Counted from the stretch's first letter, positions 1 to 6,733 are shown. The stretch: DNA of 10,296 bases from Microscillaceae bacterium (GCA_003449595.1 DMHB01000379.1:1-10296); one strand, 5' to 3'. Notes: generated from the sequence alone by a model not told the origin. Numbers and translations are program-made.

Positions 1-155
1 TCTATTTGTTTAAACAGGCTCTCTATAATAGCCTACAACTCACATACGGTTATTTAAAAAAAAAATTAGAAAGGTTTAATATCAAACTATGAGTAAAAGC
101 ATACTTAAATGCCTTAGTTTTCAATAGTTTACAAATAAGGTTGGTTATTTACAAT

Positions 156-188
156 ATAATACACGTATTGCGCAGTATACTGTATTAT
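156..188. repeat. Imperfect inverted repeat / hairpin, 12 bp with one bulge
   Basis: ATAATACA (156-163) pairs with TGTATTAT (181-188). GTAT (165-168) pairs with ATAC (177-180). C164 is bulged and an 8-nt loop, TGCGCAGT, sits between. The right arm overlaps the perfect palindrome CAGTATACTG (173-182). No T-tract follows on either strand, so it is not a simple terminator. It could be an RNA structure or a protein-binding dyad; its role is unknown. Confidence 0.45.
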
Positions 189-256
189 CGGTAAGAGATA
201 GAAAGTTAAAAATCACAATACAAAACAGGCAGTCCAATACTTGTAAAACTACAAAC

Positions 257-289
257 TTCCTTACCCATTTTCCTTATTTAAATTCCTTA
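257..289. repeat. Three direct TTCCTTA repeats at 13-bp spacing
   Basis: TTCCTTA occurs at 257-263, 270-276 and 283-289, so successive copies start exactly 13 bp apart with unrelated 6-bp spacers. No fourth copy is in register at 244 or 296. The array ends 12 bp before the terminator-like hairpin at 302. Iteron-like spacing suggests a site for a protein that binds in tandem, but no function can be assigned from sequence. Confidence 0.5.
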
Positions 290-301
290 ATCCAAACCTA
301 T

Positions 302-342
302 CAAACTATTTTAAAAAACCAAAATAGTTTGTACTTTTTTTT
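302..342 (+). terminator. Probable intrinsic terminator, plus strand
   Basis: CAAACTATTTT (302-312) and AAAATAGTTTG (321-331) form a perfect 11-bp stem around an 8-nt loop, followed after 3 nt by eight consecutive T (335-342). The stem has only two G-C pairs, so it is weak for a classical terminator, but the long T-tract on the plus side and its absence on the minus side give it direction. It would end a transcript coming from the left, either an upstream gene or a non-coding RNA within 1-300. The alternative is a binding dyad that happens to lie beside a T-run. Confidence 0.5.
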
Positions 343-440
343 AATTAGTCAAAAATACGAATTTGTTTTATTTGTGTCCCACAAACAAGGGCATAAAAGC
401 AAAATGACTATTCTGCTGCGTTTGTAATGTAAACGCTACA

Positions 441-488
441 AAGTATTTCCCCAAAAATACTTGCCCCCAAGCCTCTGCTTTTTCGGGG
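441..488 (+). repeat. Two adjacent hairpins in the leader of the 528 gene
   Basis: AAGTATTT (441-448) and AAATACTT (455-462) form a perfect 8-bp stem with a 6-nt loop. Directly after it, CCCC (465-468) and GGGG (485-488) enclose a small AAGC/GCTT hairpin (469-480), with four unpaired bases on the right side. If transcription starts upstream of 441, both would lie 40-87 nt before the ATG at 528 and could be a leader structure. No known riboswitch consensus is recognisable. The second element is bulged and may be chance. Confidence 0.3.
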
Positions 489-527
489 TTTAGCAGTAAC
501 TTGAGGCCAATTTAGCAACAAAAAACT

Positions 528-749
528 ATGCTTTACGACATTGACTACCGCTGGGCGTTGCTTTGGTTAGGCGCTCTGGGGTTGATAGGTTGGGTTTTCT
601 ATAAATTGGCCCAAGAGGTGAAAGAAGACATATTTTTTAAACACTATGAAAAACGCCTCTTGGCGGCCTTGATGCAGGCAGGTGCGGTGATGGCTTTGCT
701 GCTGATGCTGCTGATTATATGGTTTTATTTCACGCAAGAGCGCCTCTGA
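528..749 (+). CDS. Small two-helix membrane protein, unknown function
   Basis: This 73-aa protein has two hydrophobic segments, about residues 9-27 and 47-68. A short charged stretch joins them (roughly residues 28-44, rich in K, E, D, H and R), which suggests a helical hairpin in the inner membrane. I recognise no domain. Codon use resembles the following large gene, and the AT-rich leader changes to gene-like composition exactly at the ATG, which supports it being real. A minus-strand frame over the same DNA (567-818) is best read as its shadow. There is no Shine-Dalgarno sequence, as is usual in Bacteroidota. The gene ends 105 nt before the large membrane-TPR gene, which may have its own promoter in the gap. 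A role as a small accessory subunit to that neighbour is possible but is only inferred from position. Confidence 0.7.
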   Translation: MLYDIDYRWALLWLGALGLIGWVFYKLAQEVKEDIFFKHYEKRLLAALMQAGAVMALLLMLLIIWFYFTQERL

Positions 750-791
750 GATTTCTTCGCCCCTATCGCGCAAGCGTATAAGATTTAGCTG

Positions 792-799
792 TATTTTTG
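792..799 (+). promoter_or_regulatory. Candidate Bacteroidota -7 promoter element
   Basis: TATTTTTG matches TAnnTTTG, the -7 consensus of the primary sigma factor in Bacteroidota, perfectly. It lies 55 nt before the ATG at 855, giving a plausible leader of about 50 nt. No good TTTG -33 box is visible about 20 bp upstream, where the sequence is GC-rich, so this is a half-match. It suggests the large gene can be transcribed independently of the small gene at 528. Confidence 0.35.
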
Positions 800-854
800 C
801 ATCTATTTCTGTTCCCATTCTCTGTGTAAAGTTATTAAGCAGGTCAAAACATCA

Positions 855-3800
855 ATGAAACAACTCTTTTTTTGGAATACGTGGACACCCCTTGAGAAAA
901 ATACGTACCGCGTGTCGCTCTTGCTTTGGATAGCCAGTGTACTCTTTTTTGCAATCGTGTATAGCCAAGGATTTGGCTCTTTTGTGCAATGGCGTACTGA
1001 GCCTATGTTCGACCAAACCGAAGTAGAAATAGACCGGTTCAACCGAGGTTTGTTTGAATTTCCGGTGGAAGTAAGCAGCATTTTACTCACCGAAAAATTT
1101 GCCGCAGGCGCTCCGCAAGTGCCGCTATGGGCTTCTTGGTTTTTCTTGACTTTCTTAGCCTTGGCCTCGGTGCTTTGCTTGGTGGTCATTCCGCAGCTCA
1201 ACCGGTGGGTTTTTGTAGGGATGATGGCGCTGTTTATCTTCTTTATGACTACGCTCAAATTCAACTTTGTAGTGCCCTTTGCGCGGTTCGAGCAGGTTTT
1301 TTTGGTGTTGTCGTTGAGTTTTTTTATCCCGGTAGTGTATTATTTCCACGCTTTCAACCGGTATTTGCCCCTGCCCCGTCGGGCGCTCATTTTGCTGGGG
1401 GGCGTTGCGTTGATGGTTTTGGGGATAAGCCTTTTCAGAAAAGTGGTTTTCCCAACGGTTTCCTTAGCCAATGCCGGCATTATGGTTCCTATTGGCCTTA
1501 GTTTGGCCTTTATTACCATCGTATCCCACGATATTTTATATGCCATTTTGTTTATCACCACCCGCAACAATACGCCCAGTACACAGAAAAGCAATCGCAG
1601 CCTCATCCGTTTCGTGTTATTGGGCGGGCTGTTTTGGGTTTATTTGTTGGGGGCTTACCTCAACCAAATCAATTACTGGACACTGCAAGTTTTTGTAATC
1701 GATCCTTTTCTAATTTTACTGATTTCAACTACTCTGGGCATTTGGGGCTACCGCCGCCGCCAAGAGCTGATTGAGCCCTATATGCCTTTTGAAGGGGTAG
1801 GCGCTTATGTCTATTTGGCGCTGGCTACCGTTTGCTTTGCCACAATGGGCTATTTCTGGGCCATTGGCAACGATTCGATGATCAGCGTATTCCAAGACCT
1901 CATTCTTTACACACATATTTGCTTTGGTGCTGCTTTCCTGCTTTATATCCTCATCAACTTTGTGCCTTTGTTTCAAGAAGGCCACCCTGTGCACGAAGTA
2001 GCCTACCAAGGCGATGCTTTTTCTTTTACTTTTGCCCGCTTTGCAGGATTTGCCTTTTTGGTGCTGTTTTTTCAGCGCGATATCCAAATCGCCTATTACC
2101 AAGTGCAAGCCGCCTATTACAGTGGCTTGGGCGACACTGCCTACAAGCATTTGGAATACCCCTTGGCAGAAGAATACTACTTGGCGGCCTCGCGCTACGA
2201 TTTTGTAAGCCACCACAGCCGCTATGCACTTTCGGCCTTGCCCGGCTATGAAACCAACTACCCAGCCATCATCCTCAATATGCAGCAGGCCATATTTCGG
2301 CAGCCTACCGAACAATCGTTTGCTTGGCTCAGCGAGGCATACCTGCGCAACGGAATGCTGCCCGATGCCCAGCGCAACTTGATGAAAGGTTTGACTGTAT
2401 TCCCGAAAAGCAGCGCCCTGCACAACAACTTGGCTTTGATTTATGTGCGCCGCGAGGTGAAAGACTCGGCGGTGTATCATTTCAAGCAGGCCATCCGCTA
2501 TGCCCAAAAGTCGCCGGTGCCACTCAATAACTTGTTGGCCTATTGGACTAAAAATCTTCCGCCACAGCAAAATAGTTTAGAGAATTTAGAAAAAGAGTTG
2601 GGACTCACTACCCAGCCTGCCGATTTGGTAAGCCGCGCCAATTTATTGGCTTTGTATAACCAGCGTAGGGTACGCAACAAAGCCGTTTTGGACACCACCG
2701 CTTTCCGAGGAGAGGTGCTCAATGCAGCCAATTTTGGCTATTTATACAATTTTGGCATCAACCGCTTGCAAGATAGCGATAGCAGCGCTGTGCTGATGAT
2801 CGAAAAACTGGTGAAAGACAAGAAAAATCCGGACTTTGCGCACCGACTCCAGTTCATTATGGCTTGCCATTGGTACTACCACGGGCGCACCGGCGAGGCC
2901 GTTCGGCTGCTGAGCGCCATTCCTTCTATCAAAACGGATGCGTATTTCAACAAAATTTTAGGGCTTTGGCTGTTAGAACACAATGCCCTGCCCAATGCCT
3001 TGGACTATTTCAAAAAAGCCATCACGTTGGGCGATTCACCTTCTCAGTTTTATTTGGCAGTTTGCCTGACCGAAATGGGCGATTGGAAAGCCGCCCAAGA
3101 AATATGGACGGTTATCCAACAAGAAACCAGCGGCGCTACGATGAAATTAGCCACGCAAATCAGCGCCTTGCTCCAGCCCAATCCCAAACCTGCCGACGAT
3201 GCCGATCGGTATGGGCTTGTTTATTACCACCAGGAAAAACAACCAGCCACAGCCCTTATCAAAGTTTTTGAAGCCATTACAGAGCCTAATTACAAGGCGC
3301 TGGCTGGCGTTTCGTTGATGAAGCTGTTGGTATCGCAACGCAAGTACGAAGAGGCAGAAGCCGTTTACAAGCAAATCAAACAAGAAGGCTTGCGCGCTTT
3401 TGTGCAATCGGAAGTCAACGAAGCCTACCTGCATTGGCTTTGGGCACGCGGTTCCTATCAAACCTTGTTAGAACAAGTGGATAGGCTTACTTTGTTCAAG
3501 CGCCAGTTGTACAAAAAGAATTTTTACAAAGCAGTGGCTTTAGAAAAGACCGGAGCCGCCGATCAGGCCGAAATCTGGTATTTGAGGGCTTTTCAAGCGC
3601 TCCCCTTCGACGAAGATGTGTTGATTGGTGTGGCCAATTTCTTTGAGCGATTCAAGCAAGACAAAGACCGCGCCTATAAAATCATCACCGATGGGGTGCG
3701 CTTCAATCCTTACTCGGTTAAATTGCAACAAACCTATGCCATTTTAGCTTTAAAAGTAGGCTTAGACAATTATGCCGAAACGGCCTTGGCACAAGTCAAA

Positions 3801-3914
3801 ACAATGCTGCCTGCTGCTGCCTTCGGTGATTTTCAGCGCATTTATAACCAAGAAAAAGACTCTTTAGACAAGAAGCGTGAAAAAGTATTTGAACAAGCCG
3901 AACAAAAAAAATAA
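855..3914 (+). CDS. Polytopic membrane protein with large C-terminal TPR domain
   Basis: This 1019-aa protein has two parts. Residues 1-410 contain about 11 hydrophobic segments, near 20-38, 91-112, 117-134, 146-166, 176-195, 206-233, 249-269, 274-296, 317-337, 346-372 and 392-407. Between the first and second lies a polar loop of about 50 residues. Residues 418-1000 are soluble and made of helical pairs of TPR type, clearest at 486-553 (AWLSEAYLRNG, then LHNNLALIYVRRE), 697-725, 729-755, 815-842 and 887-915. The C-terminus is a lysine- and glutamate-rich helix. TPR arrays normally bind other proteins, so a membrane-anchored scaffold or assembly factor is a reasonable inference. No catalytic motif, glycosyltransferase signature or sorting signal was seen, and I cannot name the family. 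The ATG at 855 is the first in frame and directly precedes the first membrane helix. ridA follows after 31 nt, so read-through is likely. Confidence 0.85.
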   Translation: MKQLFFWNTWTPLEKNTYRVSLLLWIASVLFFAIVYSQGFGSFVQWRTEPMFDQTEVEIDRFNRGLFEFPVEVSSILLTEKFAAGAPQVPLWASWFFLTFLALASVLCLVVIPQLNRWVFVGMMALFIFFMTTLKFNFVVPFARFEQVFLVLSLSFFIPVVYYFHAFNRYLPLPRRALILLGGVALMVLGISLFRKVVFPTVSLANAGIMVPIGLSLAFITIVSHDILYAILFITTRNNTPSTQKSNRSLIRFVLLGGLFWVYLLGAYLNQINYWTLQVFVIDPFLILLISTTLGIWGYRRRQELIEPYMPFEGVGAYVYLALATVCFATMGYFWAIGNDSMISVFQDLILYTHICFGAAFLLYILINFVPLFQEGHPVHEVAYQGDAFSFTFARFAGFAFLVLFFQRDIQIAYYQVQAAYYSGLGDTAYKHLEYPLAEEYYLAASRYDFVSHHSRYALSALPGYETNYPAIILNMQQAIFRQPTEQSFAWLSEAYLRNGMLPDAQRNLMKGLTVFPKSSALHNNLALIYVRREVKDSAVYHFKQAIRYAQKSPVPLNNLLAYWTKNLPPQQNSLENLEKELGLTTQPADLVSRANLLALYNQRRVRNKAVLDTTAFRGEVLNAANFGYLYNFGINRLQDSDSSAVLMIEKLVKDKKNPDFAHRLQFIMACHWYYHGRTGEAVRLLSAIPSIKTDAYFNKILGLWLLEHNALPNALDYFKKAITLGDSPSQFYLAVCLTEMGDWKAAQEIWTVIQQETSGATMKLATQISALLQPNPKPADDADRYGLVYYHQEKQPATALIKVFEAITEPNYKALAGVSLMKLLVSQRKYEEAEAVYKQIKQEGLRAFVQSEVNEAYLHWLWARGSYQTLLEQVDRLTLFKRQLYKKNFYKAVALEKTGAADQAEIWYLRAFQALPFDEDVLIGVANFFERFKQDKDRAYKIITDGVRFNPYSVKLQQTYAILALKVGLDNYAETALAQVKTMLPAAAFGDFQRIYNQEKDSLDKKREKVFEQAEQKK

Positions 3915-3945
3915 CCCTTGAGCAACACACTTAAAACCTTATTTT

Positions 3946-4329
3946 ATGGCACATACCATCATTTACAGCCCCCAAGCCCCCAACCCGGTAGGGCCTTATA
4001 GCCAAGCCGTTCGGGCTGGCAACACTGTTTTTGTATCGGGCCAAGTAGCCTTCGATGCGCAAGGCAACTGGATCAACGAAAGCATAGAAGCCGAAACCCA
4101 CCAGGTGATGCAAAACATCCGACATATTTTGGCGGCGGCTGGTTTGTCATTAGCCCACGTGGCCAAGGTGTCTATCTTCTTGAAAAATATGGATGATTTT
4201 CAACGGGTCAATGCAGTGTATAGCACTTATTTCGAGCAAAATCCACCGGCACGCGAGACCGTACAAGTAAGCCGTCTTCCTAAGGATGTCAACATTGAGA
4301 TTTCTTGCATTGCTGTAGTAGAAGGCTAA
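3946..4329 (+). CDS. ridA: RidA family enamine/imine deaminase
   Basis: This 127-aa protein is full length for the YjgF/YER057c/UK114 (RidA) family. RidA hydrolyses reactive enamine/imine intermediates such as 2-aminoacrylate, released by PLP enzymes like threonine dehydratase, and so protects other PLP enzymes. Visible signatures are the N-terminal NPVGPYSQAV (13-22), FVSGQV (29-34), and the C-terminal block PPARETVQVSRLPKDVNIEI (100-119). Arg103 corresponds to the substrate-carboxylate-binding Arg105 of E. coli RidA, and Glu118 lies in the conserved IEI segment. The residue two after the arginine is Thr105, where E. coli has Cys107; this varies in the family. The protein is probably a cytosolic trimer, as known for the family. 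No Shine-Dalgarno sequence is present; the ATG is fixed by the conserved N-terminus. A membrane-protein gene follows 13 nt downstream and is probably co-transcribed. Confidence 0.95.
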   Translation: MAHTIIYSPQAPNPVGPYSQAVRAGNTVFVSGQVAFDAQGNWINESIEAETHQVMQNIRHILAAAGLSLAHVAKVSIFLKNMDDFQRVNAVYSTYFEQNPPARETVQVSRLPKDVNIEISCIAVVEG

Positions 4330-4342
4330 AACGAATCGGTCA

Positions 4343-4840
4343 ATGTGGTTTGTCCCTTTTCAGCGAAGTTTCATTGTTACTGCGCTGAGTGCTCAAGAAA
4401 TCAAGCAGCGCTTGGCTCAGGTCGTTCGACACGGGCCTGAATCCCAGCAATGGGTACGCGAACCCACCCTGCGCGATTGGTCGAGAAGGCGGGATGGGTT
4501 TGCATTTTCGGGTGAATTAACCCAGCAACAGTTTCGTATTTTTCAAGACATCGGCTACCAAGAGCATTTTTTGCCGCTGATTGTAGGCTCTATCGAGGAA
4601 AGTTCGCGGGGGTGTTTGGTGGTGTTGCGGTTTAGCTTGTTTCCGGGCACGCTTTTCTTTATGCTGATGGCCACTGCCATTTTGGGTGCGCTGGTGCTGA
4701 TTTATTTGTTCATCGAGCGCAATGTGTTCAGCGCCACCTTGATTTTATTGCTTTGGGTGGGTTTGTACGGATTGATCAACCTGATATTTGCGCAGAAGGT
4801 GCGCAACTGCCACCGCATATTGGACAAAGTACTGGCCTAA
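4343..4840 (+). CDS. Two-helix membrane protein, unknown function
   Basis: This 165-aa protein has a soluble N-terminal part (1-97) with mixed strand-like segments: PFQRSFIV near 5-12, FAFSGEL near 53-59, FRIFQDIGYQ near 64-73, FLPLIVGSI near 76-84 and GCLVVLRFSLF near 90-100. Two membrane helices follow, about 98-124 and 128-150, then a short basic tail. The layout (an F-x-G-x strand, then an 'I.Y...FLP...G.I' segment, then a strand before the first helix) resembles a widespread uncharacterised bacterial family that I remember without a function; this recollection is unverified. The start 13 nt after ridA suggests translation from the same transcript. The gene ends 27 nt from the convergent mazG stop. 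Only a 4-bp AGCC/GGCT dyad lies between them, so no convincing terminator is visible. Confidence 0.75.
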   Translation: MWFVPFQRSFIVTALSAQEIKQRLAQVVRHGPESQQWVREPTLRDWSRRRDGFAFSGELTQQQFRIFQDIGYQEHFLPLIVGSIEESSRGCLVVLRFSLFPGTLFFMLMATAILGALVLIYLFIERNVFSATLILLLWVGLYGLINLIFAQKVRNCHRILDKVLA

Positions 4841-4867
4841 AACCCTGAAATTTGAGCCATTAGGCTA

Positions 4868-5665
4868 TTATTCCATCTTCTTGGCCTCTTCCCAAAACAC
4901 ATCCATTTGGGCTAAGGTCATATCGCTCAGCGACTGGCCATTGGCCTCGGCTTTTTGCTCTAAATATTGAAACCTGCGGATAAATTTCTGGTTGGTGCGC
5001 GTCAAAGCCGACTCGGGATCAACTCCAATAAAGCGGCCATAGTTGATCAAAGCAAAAAGCAAGTCGCCAAACTCGGCTTCTATGTGCGCTTGTTGGGTTT
5101 CTTGGGGTTTTTCGCCACCTTCTTCGATAGCTGCCTTCAATTCTTGCAGTTCTTCTTGCACTTTGTCCCATACTTGGTGAGGTGCTTCCCAATCAAAGCC
5201 TACGCCCCTTGCCTTTTCCTGAATGCGCTGGGCTTTGATAAGCGCAGGCAATGATTTGGGCACCCCGCTTAGCACCGAGCGGTTGCCTTCTTTCAACTTA
5301 ATTTGCTCCCAGTTGCGTTTGACTTCCTCTTCGGTTTCGGCCTTTACATCGCCATAAATGTGTGGGTGGCGCACAATGAGCTTGTCGCAGATGGCGTGGA
5401 GCACATCGGCAATGTCGAAGCTGTTGGTTTCGGAGGCAATGCGCGCATAAAAAACAATGTGCAGCATCAAGTCGCCCAGCTCTTTCTTGATTTCGGCCAT
5501 ATCCTGCGCCGCGATGGCATCGACCAGTTCGTAGGTTTCTTCGATGGTCAAGTAAGAAAGACTTGCAATGGTTTGTTTTTTATCCCAAGGGCATTGCTCG
5601 CGCAATTCATCCATAATGCCGAGTAGGCGCTCGAAAGCGGCCAATTTTTGATTCATAGCGTGCAT
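4868..5665 (-). CDS. mazG: Nucleoside triphosphate pyrophosphohydrolase MazG
   Basis: This 265-aa protein is the usual size for the two-domain, E. coli-type MazG, which hydrolyses (d)NTPs to the monophosphate and pyrophosphate, cleaning non-canonical nucleotides and affecting ppGpp levels. The N-terminal domain shows CPWD (25-28), EETYE (42-46) and ELGDL (62-66), the metal-binding EExxE...ExxD pattern. The linker has SLPALIKAQ (138-146) and GVGFDW (154-159). The C-terminal domain repeats the pattern as EELQE (171-175) and EFGDLLF (198-204). Both sets of acidic residues are intact. The frame extends two codons further to a TTG at 5671, but ATG at 5665 is preferred; an in-frame ATG at 5656 (MNQKLAAF) is equally plausible and matches the E. 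coli start better. It lies 16 nt downstream of the L,D-transpeptidase gene, probably in the same transcript. Confidence 0.95.
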   Translation of the reverse strand: MHAMNQKLAAFERLLGIMDELREQCPWDKKQTIASLSYLTIEETYELVDAIAAQDMAEIKKELGDLMLHIVFYARIASETNSFDIADVLHAICDKLIVRHPHIYGDVKAETEEEVKRNWEQIKLKEGNRSVLSGVPKSLPALIKAQRIQEKARGVGFDWEAPHQVWDKVQEELQELKAAIEEGGEKPQETQQAHIEAEFGDLLFALINYGRFIGVDPESALTRTNQKFIRRFQYLEQKAEANGQSLSDMTLAQMDVFWEEAKKME

Positions 5666-5681
5666 AGCCAAAACAAGAATT

Positions 5682-6674
5682 TTATTTACACTTATCGCTG
5701 ATTACATATCGCCCCGAGGCAGGAATACGCACAGTGGGCAGTTCTTTGCATCCTTCAAAATAATCGTACCCTCTTTTGAGCGTTTTCCAAAAATCGACTA
5801 ATTTTTTATCCTTGGCATACTCATCCGACAATGCCTTGAAATTACCATCGGTAAGTTTGGTAGGGTAAATGGTAATAGATATTTTCTTCTGCCCGCGCGA
5901 TTTGGCTTCGGTGGCCAATACATACAGTTCCTTGATTTGGTCGTTGGTGATAGGAATACAGCCAACGGTTTCGCAGCCCCCGTGGATAAAAATATCTTTG
6001 CCAAGGTTTACACTATCGCCGGTCGAAATTTGGTCGGCACGGTTTGGATAGTTAATCCCAAGCGATAAATAGTAGTTGCTCGAAGGGTTGAACCTATCAA
6101 TGTGGTAGAATCCTTCAGGAATTTGTTTGTCCCCTTCGCGGCGCTTGGGGCCTACGGTGCCCGATGATTTGCAAAAAGCATAGCTTTTCACAAACTTAAA
6201 CTTGACTTCGCTGCTGCCTTTGGCCCAAACTTCTAAGACTTGTTCTTTTTTAAAAGCTCTCAGGTAAATATCGTAGGCTACTGTATCGACGCCGGCTTGG
6301 TAAAGGGTGGCTTTCAGCGTATCGAATTTGAGTTGATAAGCATCCCGTACACGGTTAAAGCGGCGTTGTTGCAGCGAGAAGGTCGTATCGAAAGGCGCAT
6401 TTTTGACCAAGGTTTTCTCTACTTTGTCCGACTCAAAGGAGGCTGTTTGCACCTGCAAAGAATCTTTTTGAGTGGTTATTTTGGCGTTCGACTTTTGTTT
6501 ACGAATTTCTTTGACAACCAAATCGGCTGCCAACAAGAAAAAAACAGTGGACAAAATAGCGATGGGCACGGCCAAATTGGGCTGTTTATCTTGCGATTTA
6601 TTTTTATTTTTCTTCTTTTGAGGAGGGTTAGGTTTGTTTTCCTGATGTCCCTGAATAAGGTTTCTATGTCGCAT
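5682..6674 (-). CDS. Membrane-anchored YkuD/YafK-type L,D-transpeptidase
   Basis: This 330-aa protein has a short cytoplasmic tail rich in Lys, Asn and Gln (about 13-31) and one membrane helix at about 34-53, a signal-anchor topology that puts the rest in the periplasm. The C-terminal half carries a YkuD catalytic domain: GTVGPKRREGDKQIPEGFY near 172-190 and the active-site block HGGCETVGCIPI at 231-242, with His231 and nucleophile Cys239. The residue after C-I is Pro, not the Arg of classical S-x-G-C-x-R enzymes, which fits the YafK branch better. YkuD enzymes make 3-3 peptidoglycan crosslinks or attach proteins; E. coli YafK (DpaA) instead detaches Braun lipoprotein, so activity here is uncertain. 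Two C-terminal cysteines (309, 329) could form a disulfide. The frame extends to a TTG at 6689; ATG at 6674 is preferred, as the five extra residues are not needed for the anchor. mazG follows 16 nt downstream. Confidence 0.85.
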   Translation of the reverse strand: MRHRNLIQGHQENKPNPPQKKKNKNKSQDKQPNLAVPIAILSTVFFLLAADLVVKEIRKQKSNAKITTQKDSLQVQTASFESDKVEKTLVKNAPFDTTFSLQQRRFNRVRDAYQLKFDTLKATLYQAGVDTVAYDIYLRAFKKEQVLEVWAKGSSEVKFKFVKSYAFCKSSGTVGPKRREGDKQIPEGFYHIDRFNPSSNYYLSLGINYPNRADQISTGDSVNLGKDIFIHGGCETVGCIPITNDQIKELYVLATEAKSRGQKKISITIYPTKLTDGNFKALSDEYAKDKKLVDFWKTLKRGYDYFEGCKELPTVRIPASGRYVISDKCK

Positions 6675-6733
6675 AAGGCAAATTGACAACTAAAGTTTGC
6701 AAAATTGGCAAAAAAAGCGGTTTTTTCCAATAC

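Larger units (their letters stand above)
1..527. other. AT-rich non-coding region with several small repeats
   Basis: No convincing gene is visible in either direction. On the minus strand every frame is closed near the left edge, so no minus-strand gene enters from the left. One plus frame is open from position 3 to a TGA at 90-92 (29 codons) and could be the tail of an upstream gene, but an opening of that length is expected by chance in DNA this AT-rich. The stretch contains several inverted and direct repeats, described separately, and a likely terminator near 302-342. Smaller dyads include TGTTTAAACA at 7-16, AGGCT/AGCCT at 16-34, AAATAA/TTATTT at 133-150 and TTTGTG/CACAAA at 371-385. 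Base composition changes sharply to gene-like at the ATG at 528. The region probably combines the 3' flank of an upstream unit with the 5' leader of the gene at 528; a small RNA is possible. Confidence 0.6.

Noticed and set aside
3..92. Open plus frame from the left edge to a TGA, encoding a Leu/Lys-rich 29-residue peptide that could be the tail of an upstream gene
   Set aside because: It is short, contains a run of about ten A, and an opening of this length is expected by chance in one of the frames at this base composition. It cannot be supported without the upstream sequence.
89..127. Tiny ORF beginning ATGAGTAAAAGC and ending TAG
   Set aside because: Only 12 codons, with no ribosome-binding signal and no recognisable product.
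803..1264. Minus-strand open frame of 153 codons over the start of the membrane-TPR gene
   Set aside because: Its sequence has no recognisable domain, and the plus-strand frame encodes clear membrane helices there.
1725..2570. Long minus-strand open frame of 281 codons inside the membrane-TPR gene
   Set aside because: It lies wholly within a well-supported gene on the other strand, its protein has no domain-like character, and the composition is what an antisense shadow gives.
855..3914. Idea that the membrane-TPR protein belongs to a Bacteroidota exosortase-type sorting system
   Set aside because: No C-terminal sorting signal (the protein ends in a charged helix) and no exosortase or VIT-domain gene in the window.
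4855..4866. AGCC/GGCT dyad between the convergent 165-aa gene and mazG as a bidirectional terminator
   Set aside because: The stem is only 4 bp with a 4-nt loop and has no T-run on either side.
5666..5671. TTG start for mazG two codons upstream of the ATG
   Set aside because: An in-frame ATG follows at once, the family start is conserved further in, and no ribosome-binding sequence favours the TTG.
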